The notes: generated by a model from the letters alone, not told the origin. Shown: positions 1 to 40,445, counted from the first letter of the stretch. The stretch: DNA of 64,000 bases from Albula goreensis (GCA_022829145.1 CM040744.1:620001-684000), one strand, 5' to 3'. Made by a program: numbers and translations.

Positions 1-738
1 AAATATATGTATATGTTTTTTCTTGAATGTATTCTCTTCATATTTCATTTCTAAACCACATTAAAGAGTCTTGAAACTGAAACTACATTTCCTGACGAAA
101 CCAGCTACACAAAACTGAATATCCAGGGAAGGTGAATCTGGTCCAGTGTTGCAATGAGCTGTGACTCCAGGCACAGAACACAACATGGCAATATGGCAGC
201 AATCATTTCTGCAAAATGTACAAGCTCAGCTCTTTCCAAACCCTGCGCTGGGAACTCGCAGAGTTTTCTGGTTTTTCTTCCAGTCAGCCTCACACCTGAG
301 GAATGATTAATTTCTCACAGTATTTATTACGGGCACTTCCCCTTTTCTTTTAAAATATGCACAGATGTCCCTGACATGTAATTGAACATTAGAATGTTTT
401 ATTTTATGTTATACATCTTAAATTACTTTTTATGCAACCGCAGTCACATTATGTTAAAGTAATTTATATTCTTCTAAGACTTCTATTCAAGGTCTGTTTT
501 ATGGGTTGCTCTCATGAATTCAATGAGATTTAAAAATTTGATATATAGATACAGGAACCTATATATAATCAAATAAAAGGAGTAAAAACTCAGGTAATAA
601 AAATATAAATACCCAGACGCTAAGGAATAGGAAAATAGCTCCTTCTGTAGGAACAAAAACCATCTCACACATGCATGCACACACACAGACAGACACACAC
701 AGTAAACCCCAAGACTGAGGTGAAGCACTGTCTTTTAC
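1..738 (-). other. Intron of tmc copy A at the window edge
   Basis: The next expected exon (VNMVMSLLGMFCP…ALENYHP) is not present on the minus strand here, so the intron after exon 739-933 continues past the left edge. The stretch is AT-rich with no other recognisable element. Confidence 0.7.
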
Positions 739-7559
<6,821 letters not shown>

Positions 7560-7724
7560 TTTAATGGCGATGTCGCTCCTGTTTCGTGGCATTGCTGAAG
7601 GGTCTTACGCTGGACTGCCACGCAGGGGGACAAGAAGAGGGCTGACTGACAGGGACGGGCGGACAGGAGGGCAGCTACGCGAACCCGACGTGGATACACC
7701 TGCTGTTTAGGGTTTGGCAGAGGC

Positions 7725-7738
7725 GTCTCCACGGCAAC
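7725..7738. promoter_or_regulatory. Candidate RFX X-box upstream of tmc copy A
   Basis: GTCTCCACGGCAAC resembles the X-box consensus GTNRCC(N0-3)RGYAAC, with two mismatches at most. It is about 165 bases upstream of the copy A start codon, in a GC-richer stretch (7550-7760) that probably holds the promoter. RFX factors are known to regulate hair-cell genes. This is motif matching by eye only. Confidence 0.35.
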
Positions 7739-8105
7739 AGCTAATGGAACGGCAACGGAGGAGATAATAATCTGAGCCCATTTGTGCGTGTGACAAAAGA
7801 GAATCTAAGACGCAGGGGCCTGATATCAAAAGGTCAAACTTTTACTGAGACATACTCACGCATCTTAATTAAACATGCAAACACGTACTGACATAAAAAC
7901 GCATGTTGACGACTGTATTCCCACACAAATGCAAGCACGCAAACATAAAGACGAGGGTACCAGTGGAAAGTAGACGTGATTTCCTGTGAAAAGAAGTCCT
8001 TTCACAACACAATGGTCTGGCATCCATTACATCAGAAAGATCACACACGCTCTGGCAGCATACTGCAGCTGGCAGCGTCGTACAGGCCTGTGGCGGCAGG
8101 ATAAA

Positions 8106-8332
8106 GTTTCTGTTTAGAAATCTTACCAATGATTTTTTGTCAACCCAATCCTTCACCTCTATGCAACCAGTAAGGCCATATAATGTTTCGGGTTAGAAAT
8201 CTTACGAATGATTTGTTTATCAATGCAATCCTTCACTTATACGTACTGGTATAGTGTTTCTAGTTAGAAATCTCCCCCGTAATTTTTGTTCAATCAAATC
8301 ATTCATTTCTATATGGCCAATAGGTCCACAGT
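8106..8332. repeat. Three-copy 71-79-base diverged tandem repeat
   Basis: gtttcNNgttagaaatct begins near 8106, 8185 and 8256. Each is followed by aatgattttttgtcaa-like and aatccttca-like blocks, then (c)aataggcc/aaggcc. Copies are about 75% alike by eye. Confidence 0.7.
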
Positions 8333-8402
8333 TGTGTGCGAATGCAATACAAAACTAGAAATTGTAGCCCAGCTGGGCTAACATCTTTTAAACATTTGAT
8401 AG

Positions 8403-8403
<1 letters not shown>

Positions 8404-8466
<63 letters not shown>
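8404..8466. repeat. (TA)n microsatellite
   Basis: About 31 uninterrupted TA dinucleotides, followed by a short (catA)n run at 8490-8510. Confidence 0.97.
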
Positions 8467-8472
<6 letters not shown>

Positions 8473-11400
8473 TATATATCCTAATGATCATACATACATA
8501 CATACATACAAAATATATGATTTCATTTTTTAAGATATTATATAAGTGGTATACTATGTATGTAGGCCTATGGCATTTTTCTAAACTAATAAACACATTG
8601 TATGTCTGATTTACTTAATATTTAACCATTTGTTATATTAATCAGTTGATTAATCATATACAAGTAGGAAGTACGTATGTATATATGTAAAATAAGATGG
8701 TACTTTTATTACAGCTGTGAGCTCTTTTAACTAGACCAGCGACACATGTTTTTGTGACGGGGCAATATGTCCGACCTGACCAAATTAATAATGGATAGGA
8801 ACAGGAACCCCCATCTACTAATGCGCCACCAATACAGCCACTGCACTTCCCTGAATTATGCCCGTACCGACGTGAAACCCGATGCTGTCACTTCGGTCCA
8901 CTTCTCTAATGCCTCACCCACCCACTCTCCTTCTCAGGTTCCAGAGAAAATCTGCTCTCATCACCAATTAAGATCTCTTGGAAAGATCATTTTTAACTCA
9001 AGCCATCGACTGGCCCCGTCTTTTAAACACTCAGATCACGACATTTGCAGATGGTATCACCTGCAGATTAAATGTCGGGATCACAACCTGATGATACAGC
9101 ATATTCCCCTCATTAATCATGATTGTGTTGTTTTGTTTTCCGTATCTTCTGCTACTCAGTGAAGATTTCTCAGCTAAAAAAAAGTAGTTTACACAAAGCA
9201 AGGAAACTTCTGGCTGGAGCTTCCAAGTCCTACAGTTTGGCTGTAAAGCTGTTCGCGGTTAGCGCCGCTAAATGATTGATAAACATAGAACTATAAATAC
9301 AGGTGCCTGTGGTAAGAGTCCTGCATCGGGTTGGGTACCCGCGGGGGAACCGCAGGAGAACCACTAAATTCAGTAAAACTTAGTAACAGGGGAAAAATAT
9401 TAACATTGCGGGTGAGGGTGCGGTCGGGAATTTGTAGTGCATGGGTGGCCTGTGAGTGAAATAGATCAGGCTGTTTTTATTTAATTATTTTAAATGATTG
9501 CCATTCTTTTTCCTCTGATTGTCACCAACAATGCGCTAAAATGCAGGCTATTCAGAGAAGCCCAGTCCCAGTGTTTGTGTCAGTTAATAAACACTGCCTG
9601 AGTGAGCAAATATAGTTTTTTTTTGTGAACCTGATGTAGTTGCTTTATTTTAATACGGGTTCAGGTTGGGTTGTAGTTTTTATGTTAAACGTGTCGGTAG
9701 GGTACGGCATTAACTTAGCGCTAATGTCAGATAGGAGGTCGGTAACTGAGAACGCATGTTCTGTAATTACAAATGGCAATTCAATGTTCTGTAGTTACAA
9801 ATGGTTTTATAATGGTTGGATATAATACCAAAAAGGGATCCCTGATGATTACAAACTTGATCTACCATTCACAAATAAAAAATATTCATTTAGGTTCTAA
9901 AATAACTCTTTGGTTAAAACATAAATACTTAATGGTTGCTTACATGAATATTGAATTGTATTATTTGAAAAGTAATGTCAGTATGATGAGGTTTTGATTA
10001 TGGAATATGATTATGGAATCAAAATCAAGAGAGAAGAAAAAACATCTGCCAACTGTCTACTTTTTGAACTAAATGATACAATACTTGACATGAGCGAAAA
10101 TGTTCAACGGTTCATTAAGCCGACTAGCATTTCCAAAACAAAACCGGCAGGCCATTACCAACACTATTCAACTTTTGCAAACAGGGAGCACAGAAAAATC
10201 GAAGTTAAATAAGATGTCAGTTGAGTCGCAGCGATCAAACATAGGTTGGGGTACGGCGCCAATTCCCTGCCCAGTTGGTTACAGGTGCCAATCATTGCAG
10301 AAGACAGGAAAGGGGGGGCGAGCAATGCGAGAGGGAAGAGGAGACGGGCTCAAATCAGAGCGTGGGGCACAGGGACCTCCGCCCAGGACATCCGATCTCA
10401 GGACAAAAGGGGACATGGATCTGAGAGTCCGCAATGACAAAGGTAACGCAGCCAAACTCGCCGCTTGTCTAGAGCTGAGACTGGCGTGATCCAAATGAAC
10501 TGAGACTAGGGTTTCAGAAAGACATTTACATTACAAATGACTTCACTTAATCTGCTCCTTTTGTTCTCTACTCTCTGTGTTATTGTTGTTATTATGAAAA
10601 CAAGGAGGATGGTCACTGTTATTATTATCAGTAGTAATTCTATTAGTAAAACTTATATCATTTTTATGCCAATTATCGGTTATTATAATTATGCATAATT
10701 TTCTATTATTATTCATAAACCATCTCAGTGGAAACATAGTGGCAGAGACAGAATAACAGAGCGTAAGGTAAATGCTTGTTTGGTGGAAGTACACAAACTC
10801 GACATAAACATTAAAAAAGCAAAATGAGAACATTATTTTTGAAAATATATCCATATATGAAGAGCCAAATCAATGAGGTACATATGCAGACAATACGGGG
10901 TGAAACGATACCAATCTTGCTGTGAGACTGTATCTCTGGCTCATCGTTGGAGCAGTGCCTCGTTCAAAGTGGAGCCTAAACTCTGTGTGAATCATTCATT
11001 TAAGCAGGTGAGTGCACTTAAGAGTTAGGGAGCTTTCAACAGCCAAAACCCTCACAGAGGTGCTGATGGGAGGTGTAGTCTACAGCCTGTGTGAAAGTAC
11101 TACAAAAAAATCTCTCCACATGGACTTCAACTCCCATGAGCACCATGACCAAATTTCATTAAGTATGTGCTTGCTGGTCACAGGCAAGGGATTATGGTTC
11201 ATGGGGCCACACATATTCTAAATGAATGGAAGGCAGCCATTTTGTTGACCATGGCCTGCATTGACCTCTTTGAGAATAATACCCTCACTCTGAATGGAAC
11301 TAAACACATGAGGAGCTGAGATAGAGTGACCTACATTGAAAGTCGTCCAGCTGGAGCAAGTGGTAGTTAGCATCATCTGGTATTGCAAAGATATTCACCC

Positions 11401-13351
11401 TCCAAATAAACAACATTGCTGACCAGGTTGTTTAGAAGTTCCTGGGTGATAATTTTGGTATGAAATTCCAAACATGCTACCAGCAGGTTCATAGACTCAC
11501 AGTGTGGCTGGACACTGCATATATTTTGAGAGAAATATTATTCTAAGTGCAAAATCCATTACAATGTTTGTCACACAAACATCAAAGACCATGGAGGGGC
11601 AGGGGCATTGCTTTTAGCGTCTGATTAGAAAACCGATACGCCCACCGATACGCCTTTACATCACTGTCTCCTCAGCTGTAGCTGGACCTCCACACAATGT
11701 AAACTGCAGCGTTTGAGTCGAGCGAGTCTCTATTTTCCATCTATCTAAATAATTTACGGTCCGGCTGTCAAACCCCTGACTCGGACCTGGTCAGACATGC
11801 CCGGTAATCCTGTCACCTGGGCGAGGGGCAGGTGAGGACAGTGGCGAGGGTAGGGGTGGGGTTGCGACCCAAGCCCCTAGGACTCAACATATGCCGTGAT
11901 AGGGTCTGCATTTCAAAAGGAGTCTGACAATGATGTCTGTGAAGGTACAAAATAAACAAAAACAGGGTTCCGGCAACTTCCATAATGGAAGCAGGGAAGG
12001 TGGACTCACCACAGCTGTCTCGGAAGAATGTTGGTCCCTCCCTTTCCAGCCGTGTCTCCAGGTCACCTCCATTGGGCCTGCGTGTTTACTTTCCTCTCCG
12101 TTTCTGGAATAACTCATGTAGCTGCTATTTTTATGAAGACTAACAATAAATATGAACACAGGCAAACACACTGTTGGAGTTCTTATTGGAACAACAGGGT
12201 AATATCAAAGTAGAAGAGAAGGAGAGGGAGAGTTCTTTCCCTCTGACACCATTCCATTCAAACTTCCGTTCTTCACCACTTCTTCTCCTCCTCCAGGTAA
12301 GTCACTCCTATATCACCTGTCAGAGTCAATGTAACCAAAAATAAACAGTCTCTGTTGACTTAATTTTAATAAGCAGGATGTCACAAGAATACTGTTGGTA
12401 ATTTCCTAATTTAGGTGGGCTGTAGGCCCATAAAAATTGGGACCTACTACTTCAGAACATACACTCAGATTTCAGAGTTTCTTGAATCTACTACACATTT
12501 TTGACTCATACATTTTCGCTTACACAATTTTGAAATTCTAGCCAGGGCCTGATAAACTGAGATAAATTAAGAGAGTTGTGCTTTGTTGTCTGTGAGAATA
12601 TTTATTTTGTGGCCCTCTTGAGCTCCAAATCCCACAACAGGTGAAACGCTTCCCCCTAGTGGCCACAATTTGCTATTATTCTAATCATCATGCTGACTCC
12701 TCACAACAATACAAGCACTTACATTCACACCATCATTGAGATTTATACAGCAAATTCAACATGGGGTGTGTACAATAATCAAATGCTAACAAAAAGCAGA
12801 AATATTTTTTTTCTGTCTTCTTGAGAAATCTGTAAATAAATGAATTTGCTTTTTGAATCTTCAGCAATATCACTTCAGTGTATTTCAGTAAGAGGACATA
12901 AGGCAGGGATTTGTCAGCCCAGTGTCTGTACTCGATGGCACATGGCGCTTCTGTCCTCTGTTCGTCTTTGGCAGCTTTGTTTCTATTCAGTGCCCTTCAT
13001 CATGCTCCAACGCCATGATTTTTGAAGGACACTCATTTCAGTGTCTGTATGAATTTGGGCCCCTCTGCATCCTGGGTTCCGGTTGCCGTGGGTTGCCGGG
13101 GAGGTACCCCTGTGTTCCGGAACTCCGGGGGGGAGGGGGCCTGGTGTTGGGGGCGGGGCCGCGGAAGGGCGGGCCTCCGGAAGGACGTCCCCCTCGCTCA
13201 CCTGAGGGGTGGAGCTGTTGACCCGTTTGATCCTGCTCCCATCTCTCACTGTCTCTGCTGTTACCTCTCCTTTCCCCTATCAGGGAAAGAAACAGAGGAA
13301 GAGGGAGAGAGAGTGGAGGTAAAAAAAAAAAGAAACCATTAAATGAATCAC

Positions 13352-13357
13352 TTTAAT
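13352..13357 (-). terminator. tmc1: Candidate poly(A) signal of tmc copy B
   Basis: tttaat on the plus strand reads ATTAAA, the commonest variant poly(A) signal, on the minus strand about 125 bases after the stop codon. A purine-rich A run follows at 13321-13332. No AATAAA was seen nearer. Confidence 0.3.
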
Positions 13358-13479
13358 CAGCTCAGAGCAGCACCAACCGTTATGGGCTTCACGAATCCTG
13401 ATCCCAAATGCTATTACGCAAAACACACTTCAGATATAAAGACATACAGATACTCTCAGTCTGACCTTGAGCAAGGTGA

Positions 13480-33102
<19,623 letters not shown>

Positions 33103-33879
33103 TCTCCACCCTCCTCCGCAATTTCCCCACGACCTCCGGCGACCGCGTTCCTGAAGAGATGGCACGGACTGCCGACCTCACGGGTGATGAGCGTTTAACC
33201 CGAGCTGGTTACTTTTCCCCCTGGGTCATTCACTCAGCTTATGCAGCGACAATGCGGTCACAATACCGGGAGAAACCCGAGGAGAACTCAATTTCACTGC
33301 TCGTCAATTATTCAGGGGGATGTTTCTTTGAGTTCTTTATGAATTTATTTATTTATTTATTTATTTTGGATATAGGTGTTCACCGAAGCCTTCACCAAAA
33401 AAAAAGATGATGCTACGATAAAAGGTGGGGTCGGACACACGGGGAAACTGACAACAAGCTGATTAAAGAGAGAGGGAGAGAAAAATAAACGGAGAAAGAA
33501 AAATATTATCAAAGACTAATAACCTGCTCAATGGTTTAGTCTGCAAAGAAAACGAACCCCTGATGCTGGAGATCATGCTGGTTTTTGTTTTCACCTTAAA
33601 TTCCTCACAATTTCAGGCCAAAGAAACCAAGTGGAGAGTCAACTGTATAATCAATTGGTTGAATATCAGTTGGTTATAGGTTAATCGACTGGATGTGCTC
33701 TCTTGGATCAGTGTGGAGGGCCTCATTGTACTCTGGTATTCATTGTTACCTGGGAATTAAACAAACAGTTGACATTCTCAGATATGACTAGTACCTTGTC
33801 TGGATGAATGCTTCAGTGAAGGAGTTTATTGGATGCCTCAGGGTGGGGGCGGGGCCAGATGAACATCAGGGCGGCAGTG

Positions 33880-34005
33880 GAGTGTGAGGGTTATGCAAAT
33901 GGTTTTGTCACTCAGAGGTCGCAAATTTGATTTTAAGGTGGGGTGCTGTTGCTGTACCCCCTTCACCCTTCACCTGACTTTTGAACATTGTGAACAATTT
34001 TTATA
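33880..34005 (+). mobile_element. Degenerate SINE relic
   Basis: cactcagaggtcgcaaattt followed by ggtggggtgctgttgctgta and cccccttcaccc follows the order of salmonid/teleost tRNA-derived SINEs (B box, then the 'gtgctgttgctgtaccc' block). Both internal promoter boxes are eroded. Confidence 0.45.
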
Positions 34006-35698
34006 GTTTTTCAGTATTTTACTGTTTTTATTGTGTGCTCTGTGCTGTAAATATACAAACATAGAATCCTAATACAACCTAATGTATTCAAACATATCCA
34101 GCTGTTAAGAGAGTTTGCTAAATGTATAACTGTAAATATAGAAACTATATTTTGTTTCCATATATGGACAACAGCCCTTCCAGCCTTGAAGCCACAGCTA
34201 AAATCATGAACTCCTTCCAACTGCTGTTCACAAAACAAAAAAGAATTAAATAAACCCACAGGGGTATCTCTCTGAAGTGAACTGTGTATTTAGGATTACC
34301 CACAAGGCTTTGGGTTTTGGGGTCATGGCTGGCCCCTAGGAATCATCGCCTGTGCTGCTTCCCACAGCTGCGAAGTGCCATCCCTACTCCCCAAGACAGT
34401 ATCACCAAGTCCTGTCAAGGCCAAGCCAACCCCCGACTCCATGGCGATATCCAGACATTCTCGGGCCTCACTTAGCTGGGAGCCAGCCATGTGCAGACAG
34501 AAAATCGGGAAGTGGAAAAAATTCATTTGGTGAGCTCAGTCAAGTCATCTCAAAAAAAGAGGAAAAAACTTGTGTCTAAAAACCTTTGTCTCTTTATTCA
34601 GGAAAATATCAAGAGAAGTCGTGGTCCTGGTGTTTGTAAAAACTAACAAACCCCAATCCTCACACAGCCAAGGAACGTGACAAAGCAATGTCTACAGTCA
34701 GCCCATGCTTTTTTTGTGCAGAACATAAAACGGACACAGGAGGGCGCTGTGTGCTCTGAATCGTGAACCAGACCACTTAATAAGGAAAGTGGGGCTTTGG
34801 GGAAACCCCTGAAAGCACTTAGTAAAAAGTCCCTACACCGGAAAGAGTTTTTGTGAAAAGATTTATTGCTCTTTATATTTTATTTCCTATGTACTATTTA
34901 AAGAGAAGACTGATCTGAGTCTGGCTAGGGACCAAAATGTACATTTACCTATATATAAACATGTCTACATACACTGGGTTTATTTGAGATATCTATGCTG
35001 TATATATATATATATATATATAGGATATTGTATTAGGTGAGTAAATAGGCAACAACATATTATAATGGCTTCCACTTCTCAAATGCTGTCTTGGGGGGGG
35101 CGTAGATTGAGTTCTTAGGCTAAAATTAGCTGCAGCTGCAGGGAGAACCATCTGCAAAGGGGGTGGAGGGCATGGGGGCGGGGGTGGAGGGGGGGTGGGG
35201 GTTGCGGGGTGCTTTTCAACGCAACCTGATCCGCTTCAGAGCAGAGGCGATGGGGCTAGAGATGGCTCCACTCTACATCGATCGACCGACTTGTTCAGTC
35301 CCAGCTACGTTGGCCCTTTCGCTCAGTCTTTTGCTTCGTTTGGGCGTGGGGGGGTAATGGGGGTTTTCGCCGCTGTGACTCAGGCTTTTAGTGGTCTCTT
35401 ATGCAGGGGTAAAGTTTTCCACAATCTGACTGGTGATGCAAACTGCAGAATACAAAGGGTGGAGCTGGAAGGCCAGGGTTATATATCATTTGACCAAACC
35501 ATCCTAGAGACTCAGGGTTTGTCAAATGTTGCAAACAGCCATTGGTTTGCACATAAATTCACCCCAGAATATAAGCATTATACTGTACAATGGCGTGAGA
35601 AGCCAATGGGGAATACAGCGATGACCCTGAGACACAATTCATTCTGAGCCTTGGGTGATATGTGGTTAACTTCTGGGCCTCATAAAACAGTAGGCTTG

Positions 35699-35777
35699 CT
35701 GATCTAGGATCAGTTTTGCCCTGTCCATGTCCTATTTATCCATTGTGGGCTTAAAGGCGGAACTGATCCTAGATCAG
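35699..35777. repeat. Inverted repeat with ctgatctaggatcag ends
   Basis: ctgatctaggatcag at 35699-35713 and its complement form ctgatcctagatcag at 35763-35777 bracket a 49-base core. The same motif recurs in degraded form near 35855 (tgttcctagatcagc) and 35948 (ctgatccaagatcagg). This looks like a cluster of MITE-like ends of a kind widespread in teleost genomes. Confidence 0.55.
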
Positions 35778-36863
35778 CGCTCTTTTTCTCTGTGCTAAGC
35801 TAACCTTACATGCCCACTGCATGTCTCCCAGCAATTCATTAGTGATGAATGGCTCTTGACTGTTCCTAGATCAGCGCATATGAGCACAAGGCATGGATTG
35901 GTCCCATCCATGCCTCAGCTTTATCCGTTATATACCATAAGACACAACTGATCCAAGATCAGGCCTTTATCTGAATATTTTTTGTCCGTTTTTCCTTCTG
36001 TGGAGTTGATATGAGTTTTTCTGTATCGTTCATGCATCTGCCACTAGTTTCTAAAGCACCACCCCACCACCCCCGACTGTGTGTGTGTGCTTTCTCAGAA
36101 CCAAACCCGATTTGTTGTCTTGGCTGTGGCCGCGGGGCACCTCCCTCTCCGTCGGGCTGCTGTTGGGGGCTTGCATCATTTGTTTCCTTCCCCAGATGAA
36201 GTCTGGGAAGGTATTTTGACAGCGTGATTGATCTCTCTCACCTAGGGGTATGAGCGAACCCTGTGATTTGCTGGGATACCTTTAAACAGAGAGAACAGAG
36301 GAGACAGAAAGAGAGAGAGAGAGAGAGATAGATGCCCTCTTTTTCAGCAGCCACTACATCTTAAGAGCCTCTGGGTAATGACACGGTGTGTCCATTTCCG
36401 TTATGACATGGAGATATGGAAATATATTGATGGTTTGTAGCTAGCTGCAAGAAAACAAAAGAAACACCAAAGAGGGTCAACAAATTTAAATGCCCCCAGG
36501 TTGTGTTGTTCTTGTTTATCTTTTTCTAAAATGCAAGAGGGATGGAGGAGAAAAGGGGGCGGACCACACTACCTGTTACATGTTATGTTATGTTATGTTA
36601 TCTGATATGCAACAGAAGGGCTGGTTATTGTAATAGGGGCAGGTGAGGGCAGAGTGAGGCTTCATGGGCCCAAAAGTGGGTGGAGTTACAGCTCTGCATG
36701 ATGATGTCACAATCAGTGACTGACATGAGCCAATGAAAATGATGTTCCATCTCTAATAATACATTATGGATTATTCAAACCACACATACTGATCACAGTC
36801 ACTGAGGTTGAGTAAGCCTTACCTTCCAATCACTAAACCTCCCTAAAACAATCCCATTACTTT

Positions 36864-37025
36864 ATAATCATTTAGCTGATGCTTTTATCCAAAGTGACTT
36901 ACAGTTGATTAGGCTAGCCAAGGGCCGATCCCCCTGGGAGCAATGGTGTCCTTGTTGTGGCTGGACTAGGGCTTGAACTGCCAATCTCAAGGGTCCCAGT
37001 CATGCACCTTAGCCACTAGACTACA
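36864..37025 (-). mobile_element. tRNA-derived SINE
   Basis: On the minus strand it starts GTAGTCTAGTGGCTAAGG (A-box-like), then GGCAGTTCAAGCCC (B-box-like). It ends in the reverse complement of tttagctgatgcttttatcc plus aaagtgacttaca, a tail shared by many fish interspersed repeats. Confidence 0.65.
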
Positions 37026-37436
37026 GGCTGCAAATCCCCTTCATACTGCACAAAAGAAACCACCATTTGTGTTCGATGTCTTTGTGTTTACTCTTGGCTT
37101 GCATAGCTCACGAGTACAAGCGTAGGTTTTGTCGGTGGAGCTTGTCAGTGTCATGTATTTGTTTAAGTACAGCCATGGTGATTCCTCCTCGGGCTGAGAT
37201 TCGGGAGGTTTATACATGATGACGTTGTCGCTGTGTGAGCGCTGAGCGACGCCCGCCCTTTTGCACATGCACTACACAAAGGTCAGGTGTGTGGTGGTGG
37301 CTACCTGACGAATACACTGCCTGGGCATGCCTTCACAGAGGTCAGGATGAAAGAAAAAGGGGACAGGGCTGGGTTCAATTACAGTAGAGAAGCAATGGTT
37401 AAATAAACATTAAAAAATCATTCCTTTCCTTTTATG

Positions 37437-37600
37437 GTCCACAATTGTTTGTAGTTTCAGTAGTTAACTACACAAAAAATGGCAAAAAAAAGTATTTAAC
37501 TACTTGAATCACTTTGCAGATATGAATGTAGTTGAACTACCAGCAAGCTACAGCAAAATGTAGTTAAACTACTAGTTTAGTTTACTACTTCCCAACACTG
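37437..37600. mobile_element. Truncated hAT-like MITE
   Basis: It ends ttcccaacactg, the reverse complement of CAGTGTTGGGAA, a terminus common in fish hAT elements. The body is made of repeated gtagttaactac-type motifs. The left terminus was not found. Confidence 0.45.
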
Positions 37601-40417
37601 TGGGTTTGTCTGACATGCTTTCTCTCCATCTTTCACCCTCTATCTCTCTCTGTTCTTTTTATTTGACTATTTTTTCCCTTTTCTTTCTCATCAAAGCTGA
37701 CACCCAGGAGACTCGCGATGACTCAGATCACCTCATTAAAAGAGATTGTTTTACACTGGGGTATTATTTCCTGTTACCTTACACAGGAGAACAGCGGCGA
37801 TGTCCTTCCCACAACGAGAGGAGGAGGAGGGAGAGAGATGGAGAGATAGTGAGAAAGAAGAGAGGAAAAAAGAGAGTATGAAAAAAGAGAGATGGAAGGA
37901 ATGAGATGGAGAGCGAGTGATGAAGACGCAGGAAGAGTGGGGCACACATGCTGATCGCTTCAGCAGATTAAATCACTTCTGTTCCCATTATTAGGTCACT
38001 ACCACCGTGCAACAAGTGGAGCTTTCACATTGCCGTTATTATTATTATTAGTGATGTGTGTTTTAAAATAAACAAATTCATAATTAACTTTCTTCAAGTT
38101 CCTCTGAGCTTAATTAGATTTGCATTTTTTTCCCAAGCTTATCAGCTTCACTCATTCTATCTAATCTAGAACATAAGAGCCATTTTCGTCTTGCCTTGAC
38201 ACAGTTTTATCTTTGTTTTTCCTTGATGGTTTACGGCCATTTTGGGAATCATCTTCGCATCTAACAAGGAGAATGATCAAAGATTAAATTGGATTCACCA
38301 ATATGCTACTTCTTTTTGTAGTCAATAGCATATATTAGTGGATCTGACCGCTCATGGATTCTTGCAAACACTTGAGCATTTCTGTCACACTCACAAATGC
38401 TGTCCTTCATGTTTCTTCATTTTATCAGAACATTACAGTACAAGATGTAATTTCAGTGTTTCGATAACATTGTGAAAACAGCCTCTCTTGTTTTCGTTAG
38501 AGAAAACAAGCCCACTGCACTAGAGGACACAAGACGAGAATACTGAGGATTTAACTTTGTCTGACCAAAGTCTGAATAAGTTACAAAAATCAATAAAGCA
38601 AATAAGCCTTGTTACTGCACATTCTGTGAAGGGGTTAGAAACCAGCTGAAGACTATCAATGCTGTCTGCAGCTCACTACCAGCACCATTAGTGGTTTAAA
38701 TGGGCCAGAATGATGACTTGGCAAATCCCATGAATTAAAGATAGTGACTGATCAATACTCCCAAAAAGGGTCTTCTATATTTGCACATACATTTCAAGAG
38801 GAAAGTTTCATTGAGTTAATGGGGGCTCTAGTATAAACTTGACCTCGTGTCTCGTACGCACAAAGTGAGTGGACATATTCTGTGGCCGCTCCTCTTCCTC
38901 CTCATTCATTAAGGCGCTCCACAAAGAATGTCACTACAGTCTTGACTGTAGTTTGAACAAAATAAGGAAACTCATAAATTCATACCTTATATTTAACACC
39001 CCTCATATTACATAACAAAATATGCCGTTTTTAATTTATACAGAATGCACTATAAATTGTGTCTGTTCTGCTCTGGCACATCATGCTTATTTCTCTGGGA
39101 AATATAATATAGTTTTGTTGTGATTTACATATAATATGTGAAACTGTGCATCTTCCACTTCTATTCACTGTCTGTATGACCTATATATAGCCTGTACAAC
39201 CACATGTATTCATACCTCTAGGCAAAACGTACAGGTTAATATAAAAATGGGCACGGATCCCTGCTGACAGAAACTTTTGGCCAACCGTCATTGTTTTGCT
39301 TTGCTTAACAAGGCAGAAAACAATGAAACAATTTCCACCCCTGGCAGTGCAAGAGCACCACGCAGGCAAGCAGGAAAGACGGCCTGATGCAATGGTTTCA
39401 CCTTTTTTCAACATTTCAGCGTGGTGGAGCCGCCAGCGTTGAACAACGATGCCACGCTTGGTTTTAGTGTCGGCCCGACACAACTGCCAGTCTTTAACAG
39501 CTGAAGCCTGGCGACTTCTCTTTGACCCTCGAGTTAGAAAATAAAGGGTGGTTTATGGTACGCACGAAAGGAGGAGAACAGAAGTGCCCGTTGTTTTGCT
39601 TTGGTTAAATAGAAGACTTTGAGCGACGGGAAGTAGGGGGGACCTGACGGTGATATAGAAAATGTTGGCGGTGCTTGCGGGTGAACCCCGTCGCGTTTTG
39701 TGCAACCTCACCGAGCGGCAGGAAACAAGGGTGTACTTGTTCTGTTTGCCTCGTGTTGCGTGCGTGTGTGGACAAAGAGGCGTTTTTTGGCGAGAAAGGA
39801 AACGATGACGTAATTGTAATTTCGGGCTGCTTTACTCGCATTGCCGTCGGCGTGTAACGTAACTCTCTCAATATCTTACCTGTAGATTAGCCGAGCTGCC
39901 GAAATATTTGTGGATGCAGGCAGGGAAAAAACCCTAAAAATGAAAGGTTTGCGCTGTTGTTGAGAACGATATTTACAATTAAAATTCTAGCAGTGCCAAG
40001 GTAGCCAACGAATGAACGTACAGTGGATGCACGTGCCTCCAAATGCGCGAGCTCAAGTGAATGAACCAAAAATAGCATGTACCTGAATTCCCCCAGCCTT
40101 CCGTAGTGTGATTTTTTTATTTTTTTATTTATTTAAAAAGACATTCTTTTCGGTCGGGATTTGTTGCTCAACGCAACAGAAATGTCATGGGCAAGCATTC
40201 TCGTGTTTTTGGGGGGTTTCTCTCGGGGAGGGGGGAGTGTCCACAGTATAACCACGGAGTCGTTATTCATCATTCATTTTTGTTCCTGTCAGTGTGGAGC
40301 AGGCTTGGAAGAGGTGCCTTTTTTATTGGGAGTGGTGGTGGGGGGTGGTGTGCAGGCTGTAACTCCCCCATGGAGGGAGGTGTATTATTGCACTGGACCC
40401 TTCAGTCTACAGCAAAG

Positions 40418-40445
40418 GGTGGTGGTGGTGGTGGTGGTGGTGGTG
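40418..40445. repeat. (GGT)n microsatellite
   Basis: Nine GGT units in intergenic DNA. (CTC)n at 52525-52563 and (GA)n at 57521-57541 are comparable short arrays within zfand5 introns. Confidence 0.9.

Larger units (their letters stand above)
7760..13350. other. Intergenic region between tmc copies A and B
   Basis: I see no exon-like coding block. It holds the 8106-8332 tandem repeat, (TA)n, and an obscure repeat-like stretch at about 9315-9745 with cgggttgggtacccgcggg. A short inverted pair around 11066-11137 (gatgggaggtgtagtc against gacttcaactcccat) and a GC-rich patch at 13075-13215 complete it. A 131-codon open frame at 8767-9162 resembles no family I know. Confidence 0.6.

Noticed and set aside
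8767-9162. 131-codon plus-strand frame
   Set aside because: Composition looks random, no family was recognised, and no splice or promoter context is present. Length alone is not unusual for 64 kb read in six frames.
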